Positions 18,891 to 30,340 of a stretch of DNA of 64,000 nt are shown piece by piece. The notes under the pieces were generated by a model, which saw only the letters and a list, made by a program, of their open reading frames with translations, was not told where the DNA came from and ran no database searches. Both the position numbers and the translations under genes were made by a program. How positions within the stretch are numbered: the first letter of the stretch is position 1; each line of letters begins with the position of its first letter. The DNA comes from Incurvaria masculella (Eukaryota > Arthropoda > Insecta > Lepidoptera > Incurvariidae), in assembly GCA_946894095.1 (NCBI GenBank), contig OX335651.1, forward strand, positions 8,330,501 to 8,394,500, read 5' to 3'.

Positions 18891-21779
18891 AAGCATATGT
18901 AATTGCCCTAGAATCTTTTCATCTTTGATTCCCTATATTTACGTCTCCGTATTTTGGTCTAACGTAATTATTTTCTAAATTGTACTGCCTACGGTTTTTT
19001 TAAGTTCGTTCCATTCATTGGCAGATTATTACTTCTGTTTATTGGGTAACCCCCTGAACTAAAATGAAAATTCATTAGTATCTATAACTGCTACTCGCAC
19101 TACTGCTCACGATACTCAAAAGTAGAGAGAATGCCGCTGGTTGTACAGTTTGCCAGAATGTTGAGTGCCATAAACATATATAAATATAAAAAAATTGGAT
19201 TCATTTTAATCCAAATAAATTACCAGAAATGCTTATGCCTATTTATTATATTGTGGCCAGTAAAAAAATTGGAAGTTTTCTTTGACAGAATTGATTATTA
19301 TATTATAATATCATAGCAATATGCATTCTTGTGAGCATGATATATTTAATCTTACCATGAAGGAAATATCAGATGACCTCCTGCTTCTGGAAAATTTGGC
19401 TAGCAAAGATAAAATATCGACGAGTTTAATCATGGATGAGGTTCTAGTATTCCTGTTAAGACAATAATCAAGGCCAGGTTAATACAGTACTTGAGAATTA
19501 AACAATAAATAAATGACGATTAGAAATAGACTTCTGAATAAATGGCTCGAACAACGCATTGAAGCGAAACTCTCGGATGAAATAAGAAACAAAGCTAGTC
19601 GAACGACACTGTGGCTGAGATAAATAGTCATAACAGAAACTAAAACTACCGAAAAGTACTACTTTCTTATGTCACTTTTGACACATTTTGTATTGACGAA
19701 ATATCACATTTGACACAAAGAAGTATTACTTTCGGTTGTTTATTTATTTATTAAGGCGAGCTCACAGTGCGTTTACATAACAATAGAACAATAAAACAAC
19801 ACCAATTACGAGCTCACACAGCTGGAAAAAACATATAATAAAAACGTGAGAATAACAGCTGCACCATCAAACACAAAGCACAAAAAGAACTAGTCTTAGT
19901 TCCAGTTGCGACTATTTTTCTCAGCCTCAGAGTCCAAGACGCATACTTTGAATATTTCATTGGGACTCAACGCTTAAGTTAAAACTTCTTAGCTTTCAAG
20001 AAAATGTATTTGCATTTAATTTTGTCTGATTTAATTAAGTTTCCTGTTTTTTTTTCATAATTTTTGGATATGTTCACGGAAGAAACTTACGTTCATCAAT
20101 AATGAGGTTCCGTTTTTAGTTGACTTGTAACTGAAAATATTTGTTTTCAGAATAAATATCCATTTTACTAACGTGATTTAAAAAAAGCGAGTATTTTGCT
20201 ATTTAAAAATAGCATCGATCATTGCCATTACGTTCACTATTGGGGTTCCAGGACTCAAAAGGAAATGAAGTCGGTTAAAAATAAACAATACACTGTCTTA
20301 AAATAAACGAAAAAAAAAACGAGAGAGTACGAAGCAGTTGACCCATTCCCCTCTATTGCAGAATCGATCAAAACAATTACTGAACAAAACAATTACAAAA
20401 ATATTACTGTGTTAATGAATATTACTACAAACATCGAAACAAAACAATAGAGATCTATAACTAATGATAACGTGATCATAGTAAGTTGCAGAACCCTCCT
20501 ATGTATAAATCGAATGAACCGATTGAATTCGAAAGTAAAACAATATTCCAAAAATAGAAAACAAAACTGCAGAGATTTATATCAAATAACTGTACATAAC
20601 TTGTTATGTACAGGTGTATTTAAATGAATTCCGTTAGCTTTAACGGCTTAGTAATTATCTAATACTATGTAGATTCGAAAAAAATAACAATGGCGAAAGT
20701 CTACAAAAACTATCCATGCAAAAAAATAATTAATTTTAATATTGTTTTTCTAATTTTAGGAATGTAACTTCATATTATGTCAGAATTTAGGGGTTTCATA
20801 GTACGCAGCTGATAAAATACAATCATTAAACACATCGTCATGGTTCCATATGAAGTTGACCTCCTTCATTCCTCGTCGGATTCAGATGAATGCGAGTAAA
20901 ATATCTTGACGCCATCATAAATACCAAGCGACCTACTATTTATGCGATTCGTCACTCTTGAAGTATGCCACGAGGGCATTTGACGGCTCACTTAGACACA
21001 TGGACTTGACGAGAGGAATAATTAAGAGGTCAGACGTTTACATGAAAATGTAAGCGTTTATTCAGGGTTTTCCGGGATAGGTTACAGATACGTCTTATTT
21101 GAAGAAATAAATCCATATGGTATAAATCGAAATGTTGAGTTTTCTTTGGCCTTCATATGTATCGTGAATTTACGGGGCTGATTTGAATGGTGAGCCTCGG
21201 AACTTCGCTGTGTGGTGGAAAAAAAATGTGAAAAGAGATGGAAGAACGCCGCTTGCAATACTACTATTACACACACATAATTATTTCTCGCTTCTTGAAA
21301 GCGAGAAGCGATAAATACATCAATTATTCTACATGCTCTTCGATTACGTGTGCAAGACCTTTATTAAACATTAAGTTTAATATTTTCTTAAACCTGAGGA
21401 CGTTTGTGAACGGGAAACTGTACAAGAAAACCATGCAAGATATAAGCGAAAAAGAATCACTGAAACGACAGATATGCAAATTGAAAATACAAAGAAGACA
21501 AATATAAACTTATTTCGCATCTCAGTTAATGTTAAGATTCGATTGCTGATATAAGTTGAGAAACAAGACTCCGATATAATCATCGACATAAGTTAAAACG
21601 TTACAATTCGATGGTTACAATCGTTTGCTCAGAACTCTTGACTAAGGCAATAAAAAACATTCCGAAACTTTATTCAATCCAATCGGTCGGATAAGATTTT
21701 TTTATTTCATTCACCAAGACGTCCCGGAGCCCCCTATGCATTCCTTGACAAAGTGCACAGTTGATTGGTATCCGTCGGA
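18891..21779. other. Long AT-rich non-coding stretch
   Basis: Nothing is convincing. 19740-19760 is a TTTATTTATTTATTAAGG tract of the kind left at LINE tails. 20839-20898 has a 19-codon frame with HSSSDSDE, too short to call. Confidence 0.45.
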
Positions 21780-22150
21780 TGAGGACTTTACGATGCAGCG
21801 TTAAGACTGCCCATCTTTTCCCGTGGCATGCCGAGCGCCTGCCGCCAGGAGTCGCCAGCCGTCGGCGCCGCCGCTGAATAATGCATTTAATTCAGTTAAC
21901 AGCGGAGATGGAGACGACAGAGCGGAGTAAAGCGAGCTGAGGCGTTGTACGCGCGATTATGCGCGATGCTGTGAAAAGACCCTTTTGTTATACCGGCGTA
22001 TTTACCAAGCGCTACTTATTCCGCGGCGACATGCTTTCCGGACAGCGAGCAAGGAAGGATGGAGTGGCGGTTGAAACTCCATCGTGTGGCGGCAGCGTAG
22101 TGAAAATTACGGTAGCGCTGGCTGGATAGTTCGCTTGCAATTGCTCACTT
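21780..22150. other. GC-rich, CpG-rich block of unknown role
   Basis: The block stands out against the AT-rich flanks (GCCGTCGGCGCCGCCGC at 21858). There is no long frame. It could be a promoter/enhancer-like element or a repeat fragment. Confidence 0.35.
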
Positions 22151-22189
22151 CTGCTCGCTCCGAATTCCAACGATGATTAATTCCTCTTT

Positions 22190-22345
22190 GCTGTTTCTGT
22201 GAAAAAATGTCCTTGTTTTCCCTCCAGTTCAGTGTAGCCGTGCCCATAAAGGGAAGGTCCTGGCATGGCACCTAATTCCTTCGGGAATGTGGTGTATCGG
22301 GCTAATATAACGGTAGTTATGTGGCATTAGCCATGCACGACAGGT
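22190..22345 (+). mobile_element. SINE-1, 3' half only
   Basis: AGTGTAGCCGTGCCCATAAA and GGCATGGCACCTAATTCC up to TAGCCATGCACG. The head is absent, which suggests 5' truncation. Confidence 0.8.
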
Positions 22346-22442
22346 TGCATTACAAAAGGTAAATCTACCACACGCTTTTACTAGGTGGCGTTAGCTATCG
22401 CATCCTAATAGTTGTTTTGATAAGACTTAATTTTATCGTTAT

Positions 22443-22601
22443 AGCCTTGTTTTTACCAAGTGCTGATTAATCGACACTTAAAGGGCATTTATTACTAAAG
22501 TACTGATTATCTTGTGCCGGTATCGATTGCGAGATGGTATTAGTAATAAAGGCCCTTTAAGTGTCGATTAAAATAGATCAGCACTTGGTGAAAACCAGGC
22601 T
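22443..22601. mobile_element. Palindromic foldback element (MITE-like), 159 bp
   Basis: Left arm 22443-22497 and right arm 22541-22601 are inverted copies. They share AGCACTTGGT / ACCAAGTGCT, TCGACACTTAAAGGGC / GCCCTTTAAGTGTCGA and TAATAAA-type ends, around a 43-base loop. The right arm has a 6-base insert. Confidence 0.8.
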
Positions 22602-23149
22602 TAGTCTACCAAAATTGTATTGATGGAACTAGATAACAATTCACTAAAATATAGTTGACATCTTTTTTCTTACTGTACGCTGCCGCCGTACAAATTTGCT
22701 TCAATCGCCATTCCCGTACTACCTTGCTCACTGTTTGTGAAGCTTCACGCGACATTTGTACAGGGTGGCTCTTTATTCGCTTATCCTCCTTTAGGAGGCG
22801 CGGGGTGGTCATAATACATGGTTAACACCGCTGAAACGGAAGGATTTATGGCATGTAAGGGCCTGGCTCATTTTCATGCATTGAGTATAAATATCAGTTC
22901 TCTTTGTACGATACAAGAAAACATGTAGGATTTTCTTAATCTGAATATTTTATTATTTTGAAAAAGCACGTAAGAAAGGTAGGTTTAAAAGTAGTGCTGA
23001 CTTCAAATGCCCCCCTTTTTATTAACTCCCTGAAAATCATACAACCTAAAGATCATTATAACGAGTTAACCTTTGACTTATTGATATCGATTAAATAAGC
23101 AAAAAGAAAACTATTCATCGCACATGATTATTTGAATGAATTAATTGGG
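22602..23149. other. Non-coding with a doubtful minus-strand frame
   Basis: A 68-codon minus-strand frame (22606-22812) has a charged start (MTTPRLLKEDKRIK) and SREASQTVSKVVREWR. This reads like a helix-turn-helix remnant but has no support. The rest is AT-rich. Confidence 0.3.
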
Positions 23150-23560
23150 CGGCTCGTAGCCTAGTGGCGCGGGGACTTGCCTAGCATACCAGAGGTTTTG
23201 GATTCAAATCCTCACCCCGTTCATGCGCCAATTTTTTTTCTCTTTCTGAGTTGGATAAGTGCATTTCGTCACGAATGCGAGCTGCTTCATGGTTCTGAAT
23301 TCATGTCAAACTGTAGGGGAAGGGTCCCCTACCAGGTGGTAGGGTTTAAATCCGCCCAGGTTAGTACCATCGTATTAGATGGTCCATGGTCCATGCGGAA
23401 ATGAAAAATTGTCCGTGTCTTCTATCCTGGTCAATGCAGTCGTGCTCATAAAGGGAAGGTCCTGACATGGCACCTAATTCCTTCGGGAATGTGGTGTATT
23501 GGGCTAATATTATAACTGTAGTTGTGAGGTGTAAGCCATCAATGTTATGTTGCATAAAAA
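23150..23560 (+). mobile_element. SINE-1, full-length copy
   Basis: The head GGCTCGTAGCCTAGTGGCGC (perfect A box) and B box GGATTCAAATCC are at 23151-23213. The body and tail are complete and end TTGCATAAAAAAAACATG. It is close in sequence to the copy at 7559. Confidence 0.88.
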
Positions 23561-23789
23561 AAACATGAATATAATTTTGAAATATTGAATTTCTTTACTA
23601 GCTGTTTACGCTAAAAAAATCTAAATAGCGGCATTTAATTATAATGACTCAGTTTGTTTTTTGCGAACAGTTATTATTCAAATTTAAATTTAATTTAAGG
23701 CACCTTACATTTTTCGGCAATTCCGTGACAAGTTTTATAGGTTTTTTTAAACCACGTACAATTTTTCATTGGCGCTTAAACCAAAATTT

Positions 23790-24010
23790 CATCGAATGCG
23801 ATGGTACCAACCCGGGCTCAACCTTACCACCTGGTAGAGGAAGGGGGCTACGGTTTTATATGGGTTCCGAACCATGGACCAGCTCGCACTCGTAACGAAA
23901 TTCACTAATCCAACTCGGAAAGGGAAAGAAAGTGGTGCATGACCGCGGCAAGTATTTCATCCCATAAGCTCTGTCATGAAAGGCAAGTCCTCTAGCACCA
24001 CCTCAAAAAG
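23790..24010 (-). mobile_element. SINE-1, inverted 5' part
   Basis: The reverse complement shows GGTTGGTACCATCGCATTCG, the GCTGGTCCATGGTTCGG segment and a decayed head near 23960-24010 (GGTGCTAGAGGACTTGCC). The tail is absent. Confidence 0.75.
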
Positions 24011-24521
24011 AGTGTGTGGCTTATTAGTACTCATACAAAAGGTGCAGCGCTGTATCGCCCGCGGCGGAGAACGGCAACCATTGAATTATTCAAATGATTC
24101 TTGTCGACCTAACGCTCGAGTGTCGCCGGGCGGTGCGACTCGGATTAGCACTGCTGCTTCGATGTCGTTAATCTTCCGAGTGGAATACTTCGGGAGGAGG
24201 AATTAGTGTGTCGGTATATTTTGAGTTATGTCTGTGTCAGTAAACAACTTCATTAATATTGAGAAGGCACGGATTGAACGAAAGCTGATGTTTGTCGTGA
24301 CTGGCGATTGGTGTTTGTACCAATAAACCTTCATAGGTTTCATGTGCATTAGGTACCAATAGATCAGTATTATGTAGATACTACGGCTAGACTGGGTTTT
24401 AAATCCATGCCAAAGCGGGATATGACTAAATTATAACATTTTCATTCATTTCAAGAACGGACTTAATTGATGGTCCTAAGAATTATTTTCCAAAAAAATA
24501 TTTTCATTCAATATTAATTTG
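24011..24521. other. 3' flank of the reverse transcriptase ORF
   Basis: AT-rich. The minus strand after the stop reads GAATGAAAATATTTTTTTGG and shows no long poly(A). No clear element end is visible. Confidence 0.4.
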
Positions 24522-27365
24522 TTATCCAATGACATCTACTATAACGGAGGCAGCGTTTCCCCGCTGTATCGCCTGGCTTATGCGCTGCTTAAAGAACGCT
24601 CCTGCTCGAAGGTCGCCCGAAGCTTCTATCAAAAGTTTTTCGATGTCGGTAGAAAGCGCGACTGCGTCCTCGCTCCAAGGGCCAAGTGTCTCAACCGCAA
24701 AGACCGAAAGTTCATAGTTCGCCGAGCAATTACTATACTTGCGATGTTTATGACTTTCGGCCTTTGCGGCCGCAAAACCTGCCTCTCTACTCGAGCCCTG
24801 TATGTGGCTCGGAGCGAGGGTGTCCACGCAGGTCGCGTCCCAAATGAGGGCCTTGCCTTGCTTCCACGGCAGGAGACTCATTCCGTCGGGCCTCTTACCG
24901 TCGTCCCTAAAGATTCCCGGCGGTTCCAGGATACTGGGGATATTGACCGATGCCAAGGAGCGCTTCAAAATTTGATTGAGGGCTGTGTGCCGGGAAAACC
25001 TGCCCGCACTCCTTTGGCACGATAAGCCGTGGTGGCCAGTCGCCTCTACGGCGGCGCCACACACACATGTGTGGGGCTCGCATATATTGGCTCCGAAGCG
25101 AAGGCAAAAGGCTATACGGAATGAGTTATTGTCAAAGAGTGTGCCAAGATGGGCAGATGGATAAGCTTCCATCCAGGCACCGGACTCCCGTTTTGAAGCA
25201 GCAAGTATGCGGGCGCGGTCAGTATCACTACCTTCGAGCGGGAGAGTATTTAATGATTTTTTTATTAGGGGCCTATCCCAGCTCTTTTGAACTTTGACGG
25301 ATGCCGGCGTTTGTTCATCTGGACACAACAACGTCCATGCCTCAATCGCCTCACCCATGTACATGGTCTCGTTGTCACAGAGTGACGGAGAAAGAATACT
25401 ACCGACGAGATCAGATGTGCAGTGGGTTGAGGATATGAAGGCTGGCAGCGCCACGTCTCCAACTAAACGAATGCCGGCCCCGCCACACTTAATTGGGAGT
25501 GATATTTGGTCCCAGGCAGGTTCCTGCAGCCTCGTGTTTAGCAAAGTATTGACACACTGTTTTAAACTGCTATCTAAACGCATAATGCTCGTTCTTAAAA
25601 AATAGGTAAGTTTGGGAATATAAAAACAATATCTCAAAAGGAAGATAGCCATATGCATGTTAATATTTTTAAGGCGTTCGGTATACAGATCTATAACAAC
25701 AGATTTTGCCTCTACTAGACTCTCAAATCCATCCTCTAATAGGGGTGCTCCCAGTAAATATAGCTCGCTTTTTTTCAGAACGGTAATTTTTGGTGTGGCG
25801 TTTTGCAGATTAAGGAGAATTTCTTCTTTTTGATTATTTGAGACTTTATCTAAAAAATACACTTCGCACTTGCTCGCGTTAAGTGTTAGGCCGATTTCTT
25901 GAAATTTTGAGATAATGGAGTTTACATCTTCAATGACTGTATTGGCCTTTCCGCATAGCACGCCATCGTCTAGGTACCATAAATTAAGTTCCGAGTTCAA
26001 TTTTTTTATTATCGGTTGGATACATAGACTGAACAGGGCAGGGCCTAGCGGGTCCCCTTGCTGACAGCCTACGGAGGATAAAATTGTGTCGTGTTTATTA
26101 TAGAACAGGAACGAAGGGCTCGAGTAACATTGCCAAAGATACGGGTATACTTGTGGAATATGTTCTTTGACCTCTTTCAACATAACGTCGCGGTCAACGG
26201 AGTTGAAAGCATTTTTTACGTCTATTTTTATCATGATTTCAGCTAGGGGACTGTTTTGTATGTAGGTTCGCGCTGCATGCACCGCTGCTTCACACCCAGA
26301 TTTTGAGCCAAAACCTAACTGGGTTGGCCTAAATTTTAAGCCAAGAATGTTTTGCAAATGTTTGCAGGCTATTTTAGATACGAGGCGGCGTATAGTGCAG
26401 CCTACCGCTATTGGTCTGATTCCTCCGTCTTTCTTATTAAATGCACACAAGGAGCCTCCGTAAATGAAGGCCGTAAAGTTGTTTGTGACTTTACCGGCTA
26501 ACATCAGGTTTATGAGGTTCGATAGTGCCTTAAGAAGATTTTTTGATTCTATACCATTTGTGGAGTTAAGTAAGTCTTTTAGGTGTTGGGGTCTCAGACC
26601 ATCGATACCTGCTGCGGAGCCATTTGGAAATGACATGACTGCGTTTAAAATAGTTGTCTGTGATGCCTTGCCATGGGGTTCATCGTCGTTTGGTGCTGGT
26701 GGGTAGATCATGGGGCGGGAAGGAGGCGGATGCTTCTCTCGCAGAGTCCGAAAGGTATCCTCTGAGTCGTCCGCGAATGTGTCTTCGGAAGATAGTAGTC
26801 GCACTGCGCCGCGGATGTCTCCATCGGATAATTTAGCCTCTGCTTTGTCATAGATAGAGTAGTGCTTTTTATAATTGTTTTCCGGGGAGGGCCAACTGGG
26901 GGTACAGCTGTAATTTTTTAAGTTTTGCTTGATTTTCGAAGAAAGCGAGGCCTTTCCCATATTCTTTGGCGAGACATGGAGGGCATTGTAGGGGAAAAGG
27001 AATAATTCTTCCCAGGCTTCAAACGTGTTTACCTCTGCGGTGCGGTTTATCAGTTCGGTGAGTTTCTGTGCTACCGGAATCCTAGCGCTGCGGGGTATTC
27101 GACGGATGATAGCGACCGTAGATTTTAACTGTCTGATTCGTTCGGTGAGTTTTTCTTTAGGATTTGATGGATCGGAAGTGGTCGCGGCTGGTGAAGAGGC
27201 ACTATTGGCTGGTGCTAATGCTGAGGGAGTGGCTTGATGTTGTGCTGACGGTAATGGGTTTCTTGGGTGACATCGTGTAGTGTGTATTTTGAGCCCTTTA
27301 ATTCCTTTACAAAACTTTGGGTTTGCGCAGAGATTGCACCGCACGTAGTCCGTCGGCAGAGACAT
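24522..27365 (-). CDS. Non-LTR-type reverse transcriptase with N-terminal zinc finger and C-terminal nuclease-like domain
   Basis: A single intact 947-residue ORF. Residues 10-33 form a C2H2/C2HC finger (C10, C13, H28, C32/H33). Residues about 200-560 are a reverse transcriptase: GSAAGIDGLRPQHL, then IRPIAVGC, motif A KIDVKNAFNS (D near 382), motif B QQGDPLGPALF, motif C YLDDG (464-468) and IGLTLNASKCE. The C-terminus has a CCHC-like cluster (CVCG...GHHGLSC, about 768-785) and KRPDG...WDATCVDT (about 826-848). The last resembles the PD-(D/E)XK nuclease of R2/CRE-type LINEs, which cuts target DNA. There is no apurinic endonuclease and no integrase. Homologues of this layout are, from memory, widespread in animals and poorly classified. 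The start is the first ATG and sits just before the finger. No frameshift or stop is seen, which suggests recent activity. The clade is uncertain. Confidence 0.9.
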   Translation of the reverse strand: MSLPTDYVRCNLCANPKFCKGIKGLKIHTTRCHPRNPLPSAQHQATPSALAPANSASSPAATTSDPSNPKEKLTERIRQLKSTVAIIRRIPRSARIPVAQKLTELINRTAEVNTFEAWEELFLFPYNALHVSPKNMGKASLSSKIKQNLKNYSCTPSWPSPENNYKKHYSIYDKAEAKLSDGDIRGAVRLLSSEDTFADDSEDTFRTLREKHPPPSRPMIYPPAPNDDEPHGKASQTTILNAVMSFPNGSAAGIDGLRPQHLKDLLNSTNGIESKNLLKALSNLINLMLAGKVTNNFTAFIYGGSLCAFNKKDGGIRPIAVGCTIRRLVSKIACKHLQNILGLKFRPTQLGFGSKSGCEAAVHAARTYIQNSPLAEIMIKIDVKNAFNSVDRDVMLKEVKEHIPQVYPYLWQCYSSPSFLFYNKHDTILSSVGCQQGDPLGPALFSLCIQPIIKKLNSELNLWYLDDGVLCGKANTVIEDVNSIISKFQEIGLTLNASKCEVYFLDKVSNNQKEEILLNLQNATPKITVLKKSELYLLGAPLLEDGFESLVEAKSVVIDLYTERLKNINMHMAIFLLRYCFYIPKLTYFLRTSIMRLDSSLKQCVNTLLNTRLQEPAWDQISLPIKCGGAGIRLVGDVALPAFISSTHCTSDLVGSILSPSLCDNETMYMGEAIEAWTLLCPDEQTPASVKVQKSWDRPLIKKSLNTLPLEGSDTDRARILAASKRESGAWMEAYPSAHLGTLFDNNSFRIAFCLRFGANICEPHTCVCGAAVEATGHHGLSCQRSAGRFSRHTALNQILKRSLASVNIPSILEPPGIFRDDGKRPDGMSLLPWKQGKALIWDATCVDTLAPSHIQGSSREAGFAAAKAESHKHRKYSNCSANYELSVFAVETLGPWSEDAVALSTDIEKLLIEASGDLRAGAFFKQRISQAIQRGNAASVIVDVIG

Positions 27366-27654
27366 CTCGGGTGTTACATTTTATTAGCCCAGGGCTGGGT
27401 ACTCACTGTTTATAATAATCGAAAACCAATACTATATTTTTCCAAAAAAAATTCTGACTTTTCGCTGTCAGCGTCAGATTTGCTTTTTTTCACTGTAATT
27501 TGATTTAGAAAATAATTAGAAAAAATGTTGGCCTTGAGATTTCTTGAAATGAATTACCATAGGGTCAATATGCGAAACCAGCACCAACTAGTAGGTAGGA
27601 ATGTGTGGATTCGAATATAATCAAGAAATTAGTTTTCTGACGTCATTATTTATA
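27366..27654. other. 5' flank of the reverse transcriptase ORF
   Basis: AT-rich. TTTTTCCAAAAAAAATTC at 27437 resembles TTTTCCAAAAAAATA at 24487 in the 3' flank, in the same orientation. This may be a shared end of the element or only low complexity. Confidence 0.35.
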
Positions 27655-27722
27655 TAGCTAAGTGGTCGAGGAATTGACATGCATTCCAAAGTTCGCAGGT
27701 TCGAATATTGTTTCCGAAGAAA
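27655..27722 (+). repeat. tRNA-like sequence (SINE head or tRNA relic)
   Basis: A box TAGCTAAGTGG at 27656 and a near-perfect B box GGTTCGAAT at 27699 are spaced as in a tRNA. I could not fold a full cloverleaf, so a SINE head is more likely than a tRNA gene. Confidence 0.5.
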
Positions 27723-29039
27723 ATTAATTTTTTTTTTCAAATTACATATGATTTCAGTGTTTCAGATGTAGTTGGATAAACTCAAATAATTACGATAAAT
27801 AACGCTTATATCGGATGTATTAAGCGGGTATTAGCACCTAATTGCATTCAGTTCCTTGAAGGCGACACTAAAATTACATTTAATTTAATTTAAAAATTAC
27901 TTTAACGAATTTCGTTGATCAAAAACGATAATTTGTAGATAGATGGTCTAGACATAATTTAAAGACAAAACTGAAAGCTGATGCTTTGATTGCTCAAACG
28001 GGGCAAATATGTATAAAATGCATAAAAAAATAATTTTACAAAGAAGGGGGCCTCAGATATATATATAATTATATATTTCAAATACAGCTAAATAATTAAT
28101 GTATCTTTCATCTTTTGATACTTCAAAATCAGTTGTAGTTATTTTCAAAAATAATTAAATGTTCTTTCACTTCTGGAACCGAATGTGATCGAGTGCTAAC
28201 ACCCCCTTGAATACATACAATTACCTAGAAAATTTTAATCTATTATCACGCTAATTCTAATTTTACTTAAAAATAATAGAAATAAAAATAACACATAAAG
28301 CGAAGCTACCGCCTACTTCCTGATCGCCCATTAGGCGGGAGAACGAGAATCGCGCGTCACGTTCCTTGGCACTAAACGCAAGAATTCCCGCACCAAATCC
28401 GGGAATATCTCACGTACGGCGAAAATATACGTTTCATAATCTATCTGAAAATTCGGCGATGAAAAATTGCGAGCAAGTTGAGGAGCAATTTGTCGGAAAA
28501 AAGGGAAGGAAGCCGGGCCAAGTGACGAGTTCCCTATATGGGATTTCTTGTACGCCTAAAATTGTCGAATAAATGACGGATGGCGCAGATGTTAAGGTAA
28601 TAATCTATTCCTCCCTCTCCCCTCTCCCGGCGCGGCAACGCCTGTAGGTTGAAAATGACAGCGTATTAACGGGGGGCTGCGTGAAGCCGACGAGACGCGT
28701 GGCCACAATGACAAGTGAGCACACTTTTAAAGGAAAAATTGACTCTGATTTTGTGGAGCACGTTTACAATAATTTTATTCCTTGAGTACTCCTTTCTCTA
28801 TGTAACGTATAGACCGTTACGAGAGTGAGGAGTAAAGTGTAGGACGCATGTGGTCTATTGCGCAAAAGACCACGGGCTCGAGACCGAGTGCGTGCACTTA
28901 TTTCTTTTGTATCTAGGATTTTTCGCACTTTCATGAGCGGGAAATTTAAGGTTCGCACTCAAGTAAAACTGTAGATCCCTACTTACTAACAACTATACAT
29001 TACTACTTATCTAACTTACTAGGTACTAGGATCAAACCG
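27723..29039. other. Non-coding; GC-richer patch at 28310-28720
   Basis: 28366-28572 has a 68-codon frame without support. 28620-28720 is GC-rich (CCCGGCGCGGCAACGCC). 28845-28885 can form a GGTCT...AGACC stem. No gene is recognised. Confidence 0.35.
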
Positions 29040-29110
29040 CTCTTGAGGTTCTGGCATGGCACCTAGTTTCTTTCGCAATGGGTTTACGCTCAGCTAGGGC
29101 CCATACCAGG
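29040..29110 (+). mobile_element. SINE-1 tail fragment
   Basis: TTCTGGCATGGCACCTAGTTTC is followed by a decayed remainder. Too short for more. Confidence 0.55.
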
Positions 29111-29489
29111 TGACGTTGGTCTACCTGGTACCTAATTAGGTGTGATATTATCTTGTGATATACTATAAAAATATTCCTAATACTACGGGAAAAATATTAC
29201 TAATAAACGGTGCAAGACCGAAGAAACCAGAGGGCGCTTTCATTGTAAGGGGGAGCAGTACACTTTATTAAGTATAGAAATGGAGGCCCAGCTCAAAATA
29301 TAGCCTAGAGTTAATGTGAGATTTCATAAAGTAAAAGGCTGGAGTCAGGATACTTGGTTAGAGCTATTATTTATTTAGTCGCTGGTGAGTTTATGTGAGT
29401 CGTCTTTCGTTAAAATCCGAGTAAACATGCTACGTTATTTTTTTAAGGCGTAGGTAATTAGAATCTCCGATTCGTAATCTGTAATCTGT
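29111..29489. other. Non-coding, nothing recognised
   Basis: No open frames, tRNA boxes or inverted ends that I can support. Confidence 0.45.
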
Positions 29490-29735
29490 AAGTCGTCGGA
29501 GCTGCATAACGCTGTTTCTTCGTGCCCTTCTACCTTCAGTCAATGCGGAACAGGGAGAAAATTCACAGTCAACATTTCAAAAATAAGAACCCACCGATCC
29601 TTTAGATCCTTTATCTATAGGATCGGTAAACAATGGAATGAACTCCCTTCCGAGGTATTTCCCCCAAATTACGACTTGGGGTCCATCCATCGGTACGTCT
29701 TAACATAATTTTACGGTTTCAAGCGAGTTTGTGTT
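29490..29735 (+). pseudogene. LINE ORF2 C-terminal fragment
   Basis: The plus strand at about 29587-29705 reads RTHRSFRSFIYRIGKQWNEL followed by PSEVFPPNYDLGS. This is the WNxLPxxVFPxxYxLxxF signature seen at the end of Jockey/CR1-type reverse transcriptases. It is 5' truncated. A second copy of the same stretch is at 40085-40330. Confidence 0.7.
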
Positions 29736-29989
29736 TCTTGATCCGTCGCCATTTGCAGGGATCGCACCATAGCTTGTTCGTTGGTAAGAACCAAGGCATA
29801 ATGATTAATTCGGTGCAATTATTTTCTCTACCTGAGGCATGTTGGCTGCTTGCAGAGTAAGTAAAAAAAGTTGCAATGTAAGCTTGAAGAGTAAGAGCAA
29901 AGCTAAAGAAAAACTATTTAGAAATATGCAATTAATGGTTGCTTGAAAATTTAAAGGAAGATTTTTTGTTATGAATTTCTTTTTAATGT

Positions 29990-30340
29990 TAATGGACATG
30001 GTTGACTCATACCACACCCACAGTTATGACATTAACCCAACATAACGCATTCCGAATAAACTAGGTGCCACGCCTTCCCCTTATATCTTTCCTTCCTCTA
30101 CATTAAATTGGATGGAAAACATGTTCAATTTATAATTGCCCCTGGAACAATCTTTTCATCAGATGAAATGGTACCACCCCGGGAGGGCTTGGTAGGGGAA
30201 GGTAACTTAGAGTTTAAAATGGATTCCGAACCATGGTGCGGCTCGCGAAATGCACTTGCACGAAAGTTTTGCATGAACGGGGAGGGGATTTGAACCCATG
30301 AAGTCCCCGCACTACCCCGCCCAGTTGTACTTAAAGCAAC
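29990..30340 (-). mobile_element. SINE-1, inverted, nearly full length
   Basis: The reverse complement starts with a tRNA-like head carrying a perfect B box (GGTTCAAATCC near 30290) and runs through the body to the tail near 29995. Confidence 0.8.

Noticed and set aside
22443..22601. microRNA precursor
   Set aside because: Arms are too long and uniform, and the structure is typical of foldback elements; no expression data.
22606..22812. Helix-turn-helix-like 68-codon minus frame
   Set aside because: Too short and isolated; at best a remnant of a transposase start.
27655..27722. Functional tRNA gene
   Set aside because: A and B boxes are present but I could not form the acceptor and anticodon stems; a SINE head fits better.
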